Origin: Glandiceps talaboti | Lineage: Eukaryota; Hemichordata; Enteropneusta; Spengelidae | Direction of reading: 5' to 3' | Assembly (NCBI RefSeq): GCF_964340395.1 | Contig: NC_135556.1 | Location: 13,173,910-13,237,909 of the forward strand | DNA length: 64,000 nucleotides | In this document: positions 23,601-46,605 of the stretch, piece after piece | Position numbering within the stretch: the stretch's first letter is position 1 | Layout of the letters: every line of letters begins with the position of its first letter | Position numbers and translations under genes: made by a program | The notes under the pieces: model-generated | What the model was told of the DNA's origin: nothing | The model's input: the letters and a program-made list of their open reading frames with translations, nothing else | The model's database searches: none

Positions 23601-23726
23601 TTGTATGCAGGCTATCGATCTAAAAGGGAGAGTTTATAGCCTATTATAAAACAACACAAAACTCAGACTAAGAACAACTGTTACAGGTACGAAAACGTAC
23701 GTCTGAAACTCTCTCTTCTCCCCCCC

Positions 23727-23820
<94 letters not shown>

Positions 23821-24175
23821 TTCATCGCGAATGTACGTTTAAAAACCCTGACGTCATGGGAGCCACGTCAGTGCTGTATAGTAACGACTGTCGTGTGAAA
23901 TACAATGAACATAACGGATATTGTACATACTAGCATCATTCCTATTTTAGGCTCAGAACGAAACTAGAAATACAATGCATAAGACACAACCAACTGCGTC
24001 ATAGGGGAAGTATTTGTAGTATAAACGTTGTCTGACAGAGTGTGAATACCTTGGAGGTACGTAGTTGAACTCATACTGAGGTTCTTAATGTTGCTGTGCT
24101 GTAACATGGTTCAATATATCTAGACCAACCGACAGTGGATTCCTATTGTGACGTGTCAAGACAGCTTTCACTATT
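22771..24175. repeat. intergenic region with TATG/GT and CT microsatellites
   Basis: A compound (TATG)n / (GT)n / (TA)n array covers 23296-23603 and a (CT)n run covers 23731-23815. No gene was recognised. All long open frames here are produced by the repeats. Confidence 0.9.
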
Positions 24176-25809
24176 ATGGCTGTATCTAACCATTTCCCGA
24201 GTGGCCTCATCGCAGGCAAACACCGTGCAATATTTATTGTGGTACTGTGTGCCATGGTGAGTACGTGTTTTGTAAGAAAACGTTTTAATTTATTATTAGG
24301 AAATGAATATAAGACAGATTGAACGACAAAAATTAAAATAAATTCGATCTTTTGTTCTTCGGGTACACTCGACTCAGGTCAGCGATAATGACGATGTACA
24401 TTGTTTAGAATTCACTTCGGCAGCCATACAGTAACCTCGGCCGTTAATCATGCAAGTACTCTTTCTATAGCAACATAAAGACAGCGTATCTCTCTAAATA
24501 TTTTCTTTAATGTGCTCATGAACGACATTCGAGTTAAGTATGTATTCATAGCATTTTCATTTACTAAACGACCAATAATTTATAGAACTTTTGGCGAATT
24601 TACTGATCTTTCACTGTTTCTTTATATGTACCCTAGATAGCTTTGGTGAAGTGTACCTCTCATTACCCAAGATACACGGCAATCAACGCGGACGAGGTGG
24701 TCTCCCGTCGAGTATGTAGCTCCTGCCCACCTGGCACTGGGGTGGTCAAACTATGTAGTGGAAATAAGGACACAGAGTGCCAGCAATGCATTGGGGGAAC
24801 CTACTCCCCACACTGGAGTCGAACTTCTGTATGCCAACCTTGCAATCCGTGTCTTCCCCTGTCCACAATATTAAGAAACTGTACCAGGCTCCAAGATTTT
24901 GAGTGTTCAAAGAAATTAAATACTGGTGAGAAGGATTTGTACATATTTCCATCCAAACAAAGCAACAAAACCAGGGGTCGAATTTAAATTATACTAGTAT
25001 ATGTTTTGGTCCGAATCTTCTAAATCTGATACGTTCTGACATAGAAACGACACAAAGTCAGACCACAGGGAGTGAGGAGTGGCCTGAGGATTTGTCTTAT
25101 TTTTATCACCTTCAAGGTGTCATGTGACTTTCAAAAATGAAGAAAATCGTTTTGAAAACTAGTTCTATGTGTAATGTTTTAATTATTGTAATAGACTATT
25201 ACAGTGTTGTCCCTCGGTCGAACGAATCCTTATTTGGCGCCTGAGGGCACGCGACCGAAGTAAATCATTAAATCTGACAAGGTCGCCATATTGGGTCTCA
25301 TTGTTACCCCCCCCCCCCCCCACACACACATATACACAGACTTCTCAAATGTTTACTTTACATTAAAAATTACATGCCACCGTGCAGGTAATCAAAAAGT
25401 AAACAAATTTGTTGGCCTCTTCTGAGTCTCTGTGGTTGGATCTGTATTAGATTAGCTAAGTCCAATACTCATTGTTGAAGACATCAAGATTTTTTAAAAA
25501 CGATTTTTCAAATGTATTTGGGGTTGCATGTAAGCTTTCTTACTTGTCTGTGATATAAGCCAGCAAGGTATTTCAGCCCAGTGGGGCATACATTATACCA
25601 AATTGTAACTGGATATTTCTTGTCTTTTTTACACGACAGTCGCTCACAAGGTGAAAACACGTCAAGTTGTTGACCCAGGATACATGCCAGATCTTGGGGT
25701 CATTGAGGATGCAAGTTACACCAGTAACACCACTAAGTCAACATCAGGTCATGCCATGGTTTTAGCAGTTATTATCAGTGTTACAACGCTCCTCGTTGTT
25801 CTTGTGTGA
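24176..25809 (+). CDS. short TNF-receptor-like protein (179 aa)
   Basis: Exons are 24176-24256 (signal peptide, ends phase 0), 24637-24925 (cysteine-rich, 289 bases, ends phase 1) and 25640-25809. The signal sequence runs across the first junction (IFIVVLCAM|IALVKC). Exon 2 carries two TNFR-type repeats: CSSCPPGTGV, KDTECQQCIGGTYS, CQPCNPC and FECSK. It has exactly the same length as exon 2 of the gene at 37464-40961. The third exon gives a short stalk and a hydrophobic segment (MVLAVIISVTTLLVVLV) that ends at a stop. The exon coding the CxxCSWCFPDQP repeat of the sister genes is missing. Directly after the stop, another frame reads IIIIYRQVKKEHLLQKHDR, which looks like the juxtamembrane part of a receptor, so the tail may have been lost by a small indel. 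As it stands it would be a tailless, decoy-like receptor. Confidence 0.75.
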
Positions 25810-26629
25810 CATCATCATTATTTACAGGCAGGTGAAAAAAGAACATTTGCTTCAGAAGCACGACAGGTCAAATTATATACTTTTAGTTTCCCACAGCATC
25901 GATCAATATTTTACAATCTCAAATGTTCTTTTTTTTAGTTTTTATATTATAACCTTATTCTGTACAATGTAAAATACACATTTCTTAAAAGTACTCTGTG
26001 ACTTGCTGTCATATTGATTATTGATCTGATGAGTGAAACATCATTCAAAGACATATTTAATTTTTTTCCATACGTACGTATGTTGACTATGTCTATGATG
26101 TGACACTGTATACAATTACCTTCGTTTCGTCTACTTCACATCTAACTTTCACAGTTGGTGGCAGTAGAAGATTACACTTTTTACGGTAACAATTTACATG
26201 AATTTATTGTAATGCTACCTTCTTTTTTGGCTTTCCTGTAAGGCATTAAAGGGAGATATCGACCTACATGTGGTTTATGTTTATACCATGTTGTGAGAGT
26301 TTACAGTATGTAGTTCCTGTCATTTGTTTCATAAAAAAATATTTACAAATTCTTGTATGGCTTTGGATCATGTGAAACCTATAAAATTTAACCTGTATCT
26401 CTTCACACTTTAAAAAAAAAAATCAGGTTAAGATTAGAGTTGCCTCTGAGTCAACATAACTTGTTCACTAACTTTTGACAATTGGGTTAAAACCATTTGG
26501 TGATCAATAGACTCAAGTTCATTGCTAACACACTCCAGATGAACATGATGAGTGTCCTGTGTGACATTCACACACATGGAAGATATACATGGATGTGATT
26601 TCGCAACTGAGTGGGATTTCTGTGGATGA
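25810..26629. other. convergent intergenic region, no gene recognised
   Basis: This lies between the 3' end of the plus-strand TNFR-like gene and the 3' end of the minus-strand Ig/death-fold gene. It is AT-rich and presumably holds both 3' untranslated regions. The open frame at 26434-26643 has no recognised domain. Confidence 0.4.
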
Positions 26630-33225
<6,596 letters not shown>

Positions 33226-35086
33226 TCATCCACAGATCTCCTCCCGTCCTGACTTGATGTGGTGGTGTTTTCTATACAAATTTATTAATTATGGTATGTC
33301 ACTTGCTAAACAATTTTTCTCTTTAATAATTGTTTATTATTGGCTTTACTAGTTATTTAACAGTTTCAAATTTTATCCCAAGTAAGCATCACAGCGTGTT
33401 TTTCAATATAGCCTTACTTCGATATACTCCATCTGCAAGCAGGACTATAGCTGGATATTTGTATTACCTAAGTGTGGTGTGATGTGAGGAGAGAAGTCAC
33501 GGTGGGTCTCAGCGGAGTAAAACGGGAACAGTTGGGTAAGATATACGGGATAAATAATATTGTGGAGATGTTGACCTTGGTCCCAACAATACTGGGAGTG
33601 TGCCTTTGGGGTTAATTTTCTGGCCTTCAGTTCAGCCAGTCAGGTCAAAACACAGGTATTGATTAATGCAGTGCTGATTTCACCCAAATTCACTACAGTT
33701 GTAGTAGTTGGGAAGTGACCAATACCTTTAAAGCTTTCAACGTGGTGGTGGAGGTGGAGGTTATTAAGTCCTTGAAACCACTGATTCTGGGACTAGTGTT
33801 CTTTTCCATGTCTGACAGCATTAAAACCATGTTTGTTTGTTTTTAAAAATAGTTAACCGGTAATTAGAGGAAGGGCAACGTTTTAAAGAAAGCAAATTGA
33901 GTCTAGGGAAGGTCACTTTTTAGCACAACAGAGTCGGGGGAGGGTTATATATTTTAGGTAACAGCTCACGCCTGATTTCCCCCGGCCCTCTCCCCTTGTA
34001 ATTACTGAAGGCTCCCTAACCAGTCGGTCATACATCCATGGCGATACCACCGTCCTCCTCAAGTTGTACATACATATGACATATGTCGTGGTTGTCGAAG
34101 AAGTGAGGCCTATATAATGGAACATGGTAAAACTTAACTGGGTTTGATTTGCCGAAGAGTAGAGCACTATATCAAATGTAAGCTTGCGCAATAGTACCAG
34201 TAGTCCTGCTCAACAAAAGGGAGGGACAATTGTCAGAATCGATTTCCGAATGACTTAGCTCCGTATGCAAGCACGACTAGCGCAATAGAAGGGTGGCGCG
34301 ATCCGCGATCACCCCACAGGCGCGGCGCTCGTGAAGTTTCAAGATCATAACAACGGAGCTCGCTATTCGGCCTGACGGCCTCACTGTCGCTGTCGTCGTT
34401 CGCTATATGATCTAGCAATTTCTGGAGTGTCTCAGGCCCCCCCCCCCACACACATTCTTCTCACAAATTATTGTGTCGTTAATCATGGGTATTGTGTAAT
34501 GTAATAGTGGCCTCTCTCTCTATTCGTGTGATGAGTCAGCACTGACAAGTTTACATACATGTACTACGTGTATCACTAACCTCTCGAGCCGTATCCCTGA
34601 AAATTCTCAATACTAGAAAACACTGTTCTACGTGAGCGTGGCGTGTAAGATTTATCATTCACGTTTCTACCAGTCCATGGGTTTCCTCAAAACAAATCAA
34701 TTTAAAATACGAGCCATGCTGGTATTGATATCCGTCACGACTTTGAGAATGTCAAACGGGAGCCCGTAAGGGAAATCCCCTTGCCTCGTTCTGGTAAAAA
34801 GCGCCACCATCGTTCAAATGTATGTTTCTCGCTCTTTCCAGCACGCAATAGATCAAATTCAATATGAACTTGATTGCTGTCGTTGAACGTGATACAACGA
34901 TGATATACTTTGACAAATACGAGTAATCAAGGTTGTTGTAGAGAAATGAGGTTAAACACTCTAAATAGACACAATTTCGTGATGTATGGGAGCTGAAGGA
35001 CAGAATCAAATAATTAGCGCCAATGGCACTGTATTAGTATATAAAAATTGAAATTCGAATAACGTGCGTGCTTTTAAAAAAAAAGC

Positions 35087-35117
<31 letters not shown>

Positions 35118-35250
35118 ACAGTCGTTATTCAGGAGAAGAAAAAGATGATGATGATGATGATGATGATGATGGTGAATATGATAGTGATGATGATGACGAT
35201 GATAATGATAATGGTGGTGGTGGTGGTGGTGGTGGTGGTGGTGGTGGTGG

Positions 35251-35302
<52 letters not shown>

Positions 35303-36865
35303 GGTGGTGGTGGTGGTGATTATGATAGTGAAAAAAGAAAAAGAAGAAAATGGCGGCGATGACGAAAATATTGATAAGCTTTTAGTACATTTATTCCAAA
35401 CTAATTGAAACTGTGTACAATATCAAGCAAAACACATACACAGGAGAAATTCTTAATCCAACTGATTATACACGTTAAAAGCTTATGACACAAAAACATA
35501 AAATAATTGACAACAAATATAGATTTCTACTTTATCTAGTTTAATAATTAACCGTTTTGGTAAATATAAAATAACGACTGTATAATACCAGTATATCTGT
35601 AAAACTGAATGAAAAATGTATTTATTTATCTGCATAATTTATACATAAATTAAAGATTGTTCAAAATAAAGAAGCACATACATAAGTATATCTGATTCAT
35701 GACTTGGCTAGGCGTGTACGATCTATCCGCGAGTCTCTTCGTTATCGGAAGCGCGAAGCAACTGTCGGACTTTTACTAAATAATATTGCATGCACTAATT
35801 GTTATCAACATATATCTAGTTAAGTCATAATATTTAGTCCTCTCTTTGTATATATTGTTTCAAATTCATTTGATTTATCTTTGTTTATACAAAACTATTG
35901 CAAATTAAGGATCGGAATATGTTTTTAGAATGAGAACAATATCTTGGACTAAGGTTGGCAATCTTAAAATGTTCTAGTAGTCTTCCAGAGAAAATGGAGA
36001 TGTACACATGCACGTGCAGCGTCAATAGGATGTAGTCAATGTCGCTGCATGTAGGACTGTGGACGAGAAGGTGGTTGTGCATGTTCAACATCGTCACGAT
36101 TATCGAGCCTTTCATATTAATGTAATTCGTTTAATATTGTGTCTTGTATTTAAAAGGGAAAGTTTTCACTCTGTTTAAAGTGTCTGCTATTTAGATGAAC
36201 CAATTGTACAATTAGTTAAACGCAAGGAAACAACTATATATGTATGTAGTCCAGCAACAAGACCTCGGATTGCGCTTCGGAAGGTTGCCGAACAAAGCCG
36301 AAGGATGACAGTACCTATCTGTCCTGACGAAAGAATGCCTTAGGTGTGTCATTTATGAATACTACGAACTGTAATTCAGTATAGTATATTTTAGGAGTTC
36401 AACAGAGACACTTTGTTACTTCAACCTAAAAATAATAATCAGTTTTTAGATAGAAAGCCTCAGGCGTGAACACAGAAGATGGACTTGGAAATAACTTAGT
36501 TACTGTATAATGGCTTTTGTTTCAGAAAGGTTTATAATATTACAGTTATACGAACTTCAAGGTGAGTTTTTAAGAACTCGATGGAAATAGTATAATTTGT
36601 TTTATTTCGATTCTGTTGTTTACTGAAATGATAACACCGAGTCACTTCCAGGAGTCACTCATCAAACATCTGTTGATTGCTTGAAAACAATCTTTCAATT
36701 CTTCATCGACAGACACATCTCCCTGCTTAAGATATATTTATCAAAGTTTAGTAACCTTCTCGTAAATTCAGGCTCTTTTTGACGGGCTTCGTTGTTCTAG
36801 GCCGGAATAATTAGTTTTTGTACATACTTTTTTCTTTCTTTAATTGCAGTCTGATTTTCTGTGCA

Positions 36866-36924
<59 letters not shown>

Positions 36925-37173
36925 TACATATTATCCCCTTTTGCCTCTTCAAACTGGTATATGTACCAATGACTATATGCATATTTTTATACCAATCACT
37001 AATGGCGATTTGTTTTTCAAGATCATGTTGCAATGGGTGAATAATTTACAAATGACCTCGTTTCTCTCAGATGGCAAAAATTGAGTTTCTTTACTCATGT
37101 AGCAAGCAACATTGTTCATCAGTCCATTGGAGTCGGACATCACAGTTACTTTTGATCAGAACGCGTTGACACT

Positions 37174-37206
<33 letters not shown>

Positions 37207-37463
37207 GCAACAACAACAACAATAACAGCAAATATAAACACACGTCACACAAACATACACAAACACACACATGTACACACACATACACACGCACGCACGT
37301 ACGTACGTACGTACGTGTCAAAATCAAATGTCAACAACCATGTTGATTATAGTTTGTTTTGAATTCATGTTGCTGATAGTTTCTTTATATTATATATAAT
37401 GTTATTCCTCTTATCGATTCAGTGGCTTTATCAGTATAAAATACAAGCTATCCCGTGACTTCT
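33226..37463. other. intergenic, repeats only
   Basis: No gene was recognised. The region holds a compound GAT/GGT trinucleotide array (35143-35320), (AT)n (36867-36917), (CAA)n (37170-37222) and (ACGT)n at 37292-37315. A GC-richer patch at 34230-34450 has an open minus-strand frame of 72 codons containing DDSDSEAV; I could not assign it. Confidence 0.5.
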
Positions 37464-40961
<3,498 letters not shown>

Positions 40962-43900
40962 TTTGTAGTATTTTTTAGGTAACTTTCAGACGACCTCGTT
41001 CTCTCATGGTTGCCTTCCGAGAAGTAAAACAGCTCGCGTACTTCGAACTAACCGAAAAACGTTGAGGGGGATTTCCCCTGAAATGTTCAAAACGATGTCA
41101 TTTTATGCGGCGAATAATACATAAGCTTATTTGCTTCGTTACTAAATTGGTTGTATGTTTGTTTTTTCGCCAGTATTTTAATGAATTCTCGACTGGTGGT
41201 CGACGATGGTTGGTTGATTTGATAAAAAAATACTTTAATTTTTGACATGGAAAGACCTATTTATGAATATTTATTCCGTCATCATGCGCAAGCGCCATGG
41301 CATAGCACTGTCGGGAGTGAAGCTTTGTAAAAAACATGCAAATTTTAAGGCAGATCCATCAATCGTTCTACTAGTACTGATACAACAAGGAGGGACAGCA
41401 ATACTGAACCAAAGGAGTCAATAAATGGGACTAGCTCCCGTTGGTCATCCCATAAATAAATAAATATCCCATAACTAAACCTGATACAACACTTTAAAAC
41501 AATAACATGACAACATTATACATTAGGTGTACCGGAAAGGGGGATACAAAAAGCCATTGCTCACTCTTCACCATTTTCACTTATTGTCAAATAGATGGCT
41601 AGATTGTTGTTACTTATTTCCATGGCCAAGTAAAAATATTTTGAACATTTCTTCGAGATTTCACCGCACGTCTTTACTCGTTAATACTCGCACTGTACGT
41701 GGACGCCAGAGTTTGGGGTTTTCCATTACCGCGTCACGTGACCCCAAGAGGGTTCAGTTTGAAATGAGAGATGACACACTGTACGACCAGTGCAGTGGTA
41801 GGAAAATTTCGCTTTAGAGGAATGGGGTCGAGGAGATGGGGTGGGGTAGCGTAGATTGTTTAGTCATCGCCCATACATCTTTCTTCTTCTGAGCCGAAGT
41901 ACTTTTTCGAATACTCGAAGTTAAAATATGGACCACTTGCTTTAGTATTTGCCCAGGAAATCAAAATCTTAAATGTTTTTCTGTTATAGTTTACTAAAGA
42001 AAACTTGAACCCATTTTCAGTTAAATCGATAAAAGGTTATTCAAATAACAATATAGAGGACAAAATGATATCGATTTTATTTCGCCATTTCAGAAAAGTA
42101 ATCCAATATGGCCGCCGAATACCGTGTTAACTCGAGATGGGAAAATAAAAGTGTCAATTTCCTGAACATGTCAAAATTTATTTTAATAAAATTATTCAAA
42201 AAAGGTTTAAGAATGAAAGATTGGAGGGCTTTATATAAGAACCTTGATAGTTATATTTATATAAGAACTTCGAACTTAGTTCCGAAGGCACATTCAACCG
42301 TATTCTATAAGTAGTTTGCCTGACGTCCTCTCTAGTTGCCCCGCTCTTTCTGTTGCACCGTTACTCGGTGCTACAATGTAAGTAACGTCCCCAACCTGAC
42401 CTTACATTCATGAACACATACAGAGCTAGAGTTTCATGCATATGGCTTTTCTAACACATTCAAGATTTTGACACTAACAAAACACGATCGCTTGGAGATA
42501 AATCGACGTTTCCAATGTCACAGTAATGGCAACTTTTACCATTTATTCTTGAGTAATTACTTAAAAGGAAAACTCTTCCAAAGAGTATATTTTCAAAGTA
42601 CGTCATATTGTCCTGTGTAATATTATGGAAACTTATCATTCCTGATAATACTTGGAAGATCTTGGAACATATCAAAGTTCCGATGAATGGTATCAAAACA
42701 AATAATTTTATTTGGCTCTCAATCTTTCACGATTGACGTCAACTTTTCCAGTCTCCAAGACTGTTGTTTTAGGTACCAGTTCTTCTCAGATGACCTCATA
42801 CACACAAACGGGAAATTTCACAACTACACTCTCGGTGTACGTTTACCTACAAACAAATACAAGAACTGTTTATATTTCTAATTTGGTTTTTGTTTCGTTG
42901 TGAATAAGGGAGGTTATAACACCAATTGTAATGTATTACCGCTTCGTGGCCACCGGACCTAAAGTTCAGTTAGCTGTTCAATATATAGAGACGACTGAAT
43001 GATGAAGTGTCTTTAATTGTACACGATGCTTTTAACCATCACCATGCTAAATTTGACGTATTACGCGACACAATAATTTACTGGGGAAAACAAGTTTTTC
43101 GTAAATAACAAAGTTTTGTTTGAACGTTCCTAGTAGGTTTTCGTAACGTGGGACCCCTAGGTGAGTGTGTCGAAATAGGAAAGCTGTGGAACTAGAGTCG
43201 GATATTCGAAATGTTAACTTCTTGTATAGCCTTCATCTACGTGCAATGGGTTAATACATTGATTTGCGTCTATCCACCGTCGTAAACCACAGCCTCTTTT
43301 ATGGCATAGCCCACGCCATACCGTCACACCGAGGTTGCTTCAGCAGAAATACGTGCCCGGGCTTGCGACGATGAGTCTATCTTGCACGTCCACATTATCG
43401 ATGTTAATTCAAGTCCATAGGTCGGAATTCTAAATCTCGAGCCTCATATATAGTGATGTGGACAAGAAACTACAATCATCCAACCTTTCAAGTATAGTCC
43501 AGAGAACGGTGCTTTCGTACGGTGGGCTTTCCTAATCTACAGATCATATATATACTTTGCCAAGGGATCACTAGATTAGAAAACACTACAATAAAAAGTC
43601 TCTTGGCTACCTTTCAACATACATATAATAAAGTTGATATAATGAAATTTTATGAATCTTGTCAGTTGCTAGATTATAAGCCTACAGTTATGTTCTTATC
43701 TCAGGAATGTCAACTATAATGATATACAACTGCAACGATTGTGCAGAAATAGGCATGACGAAGTCGTTGTGTAGACATAAACAATTAATATCATTTATTA
43801 TAAGCATAAATTATTAAATGTAAATCTCACAAATCAACCCCCCCCCCCCGCCCCGTTTACTTTGGAGCAAATGCTTCATTTGTGGTTTCTGCAAAACTAG

Positions 43901-44770
43901 TCTTTATTTTGTTTGATTCAAACTGATGACCAAATTCATCCCAACATACATTCGGCATGTAGTTGAACTTGCCTCTTCTTTTTACGCTGATACTCTTTTT
44001 GTTATGGTACATGCGCCCTCTTGGTTCAAAAATGTGTTCAGAACTGAACTACTTCAATCTATAAATTCCCCCGTGCTATTTATATAGCAGAGGATAAACA
44101 TGTCACAAATCAAGACGATAACCACATTTTTTCAGTGGATTTATTATTGCATTGTCGTGTTACCAAACGTAGCCCATTCTCGCAAGTCAATGCACATGCG
44201 TACGTGTTTCTGGTGATGCTCTGGCAAGAACGTTTTGGACGGTTAGCGACGATAAACTTTAGTCCAGAAACTGGTCGTGGTCTTACTATTTCAAGCTATA
44301 TACAAAATGAAAAATATTTGAAAAATAGACTAAATTCACCATAGCAACAACATTTTCCCACTAACACTCGTTCCTATTTCAGCCCGCCATATCGTGTTGG
44401 CGTAATTGGCTAAAATGATAAGACCAATTAAACTATAGAAGTTCGAAGTAACATAAACCAGAATAGACACATTTTTTGCAAGTTGGCGATCCGAATTTGT
44501 ATTTTGAAATTGAAATAGATACAATAATTGCATGGTGGTATAAGCTTTCAAACGTGCCTTCGTGAATACTTTTACATTACGTTTTACTACGTGCACACAT
44601 ATACCAACTATTGCAACTTTCCTCAGACAAATATACTCAGCCTAATTTCAATATAACACAGTACTATTTGTATATAGTGCGTGTAAGTGTATCACGGTGT
44701 ATGTCATACACAACGTCTTCTCTTTAAATCCCTAGAGCAGTTTCAGATGTTCAATTACAGTAGTATAGCA
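40962..44770. other. intergenic, no gene recognised
   Basis: Between the start of one TNFR-like gene and the repeat field before the next there are only short open frames without domains. I see no exon with good splice sites. C runs occur at 43839-43848. Confidence 0.45.
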
Positions 44771-44775
44771 ATCGT

Positions 44776-44777
<2 letters not shown>

Positions 44778-44862
<85 letters not shown>

Positions 44863-44991
44863 ATGTATGTGTGTGTATGTATGTATGTATGTATGTATGT
44901 ATGTATGTATGTATGTATGTATGTATGTATGTATGTATGTATATACATATATATTTGTGTATGTATGTATGTATGTCTATCTGTCTGTCAA

Positions 44992-45050
<59 letters not shown>

Positions 45051-45062
45051 GGCTGGCTGGCT
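44778..45062. repeat. compound (AT)n-(GT)n-(ATGT)n-(CTGT)n array
   Basis: Four adjoining microsatellites follow each other, each differing from the previous by one base change in the unit. Confidence 0.95.
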
Positions 45063-46126
45063 GTCAGATAGGGTAGTTGAGATATAACTTGGAAGCAACA
45101 TATACAAACGAATTCGAACTATCAGTTGTGTGAGTACTAGTGTCGTATCAGATGACCGATGATGTCAGCTCCAAAACAGTAAGCATATCAGAGACAGACG
45201 CCCACACAAAACAACTTAAAAAGCGCTCAAGTGATTAAAATAAACTTAACAAAACAAAAACTGTCTGTGACAATCAGGTACGCCTGGTAACGTTATATTT
45301 GTAGATCCGGCTTACCACATTCCGAAAGTATTTGATAACCTAGTGATAACACATAACATTACCAAAATACCAACCTACACAATACTTTATTTGTGGCCTA
45401 GTGCCACATTACGTCATCGATCTCACGATGCTTTTTGAATATCCAAACTATGAAGTCATAGTGTTCATTCCGCTGTGTGCAAAATATGCATAACTAATGG
45501 TGAAAATATCCACTAAACCGTATTAAATCAATCAACCCCAGTTACGTTTTATCTGACTGATATGCTTACCCAATCTAACACGATTACTCATGTATTAAGG
45601 AATCTCAGACAGCCAACGTAAAGTGTTCCTTGTCTAGGATTGAATAAGAGTTATTAAGAAAAAGTTACTGCAGTAATTTCTTACATCAAAATAAACTTTA
45701 TTTCCATGTTAGTATAATCATACAATGGAAAGTTGTCGAATAGACTAAGTATTCGTACACGTGGAAAAGTAACTATCAAATACAAAACAATATTATTGGA
45801 CGCCGAAAAATTCAAAGTTGAGCCGCTTCGATAAAGTTAGTGTTAAATTTACAGAACTTGGATAGCAAACACGAATATCGACAGCGTCAACCACTTATTG
45901 ATATTATCATAAAGATCCAAACGGCGCCTCAGTATACTACATAGTTTTGCTGTGTATTGTGCTATGATATAGTTATACCATGTCAGTCTACACGTAACAA
46001 TTAATGTCGTGATTGCTCGAAATAAGAGAAAGAGCAGTACAGAGTCGCGCATAAAGTTATAAGTACCTCTGCATATCTTAGTGCTATTCTCTTTTCTGAC
46101 CTGATAACATGGCGAAAGCTAGTTAT

Positions 46127-46390
46127 GTAGTAAGTAAGTAAGTAAGTATGTATGTATGTATGTATGTATGTATGTATGTATGTATGTATGTATGTATGTA
46201 TGTATGTATGTATGTATGCATGCAGGTATGTATGTATGTATGTATGTATGTATGTATGTATGTATGTATGTATGTATGTATGTATGTATGTATGTATGTA
46301 TGTATGTATGTATGCACACGTGCATGTATGTATGTATGTATGTATGTATGTATGTATGCGTGCATGTGCATGTGCGTGAGTGCGCGTGCG
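46127..46390. repeat. (TATG)n array
   Basis: About 55 TATG units with a few interruptions lie about 220 bases beyond the stop codon of the TNFR-like gene at 46606. Confidence 0.95.
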
Positions 46391-46605
46391 TGAAGCCATA
46401 TCCATTCCATATATTCCATAAATTGACCGCGTAGTAAATTGTGCAGTATTTAAAATCTTCAAACGAAATGTACACATCACCGATAACATAAAAAAGTGAC
46501 CCGTTGTTTTGATGTTAATATACTCCGTGATTTTCACTACCATAGTTACCAAGGCATTGTGGTAGTTTCTAAGCGAATCTCGCAAATTTGACAGTGTAAG
46601 CTGAG

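Noticed and set aside
23731-23815. Simple repeat as a CRISPR-like array
   Set aside because: Pure dinucleotide repeat without spacers, in a eukaryotic genome.
34233-34451. DDSDSE-containing frame as a piggyBac-type transposase fragment
   Set aside because: One acidic stretch is not enough; no transposase core or terminal repeats were seen.
46001-46585. 194-codon minus-strand frame rich in Tyr-Ile-His-Thr
   Set aside because: Produced by the TATG array; the flanking residues match no family.
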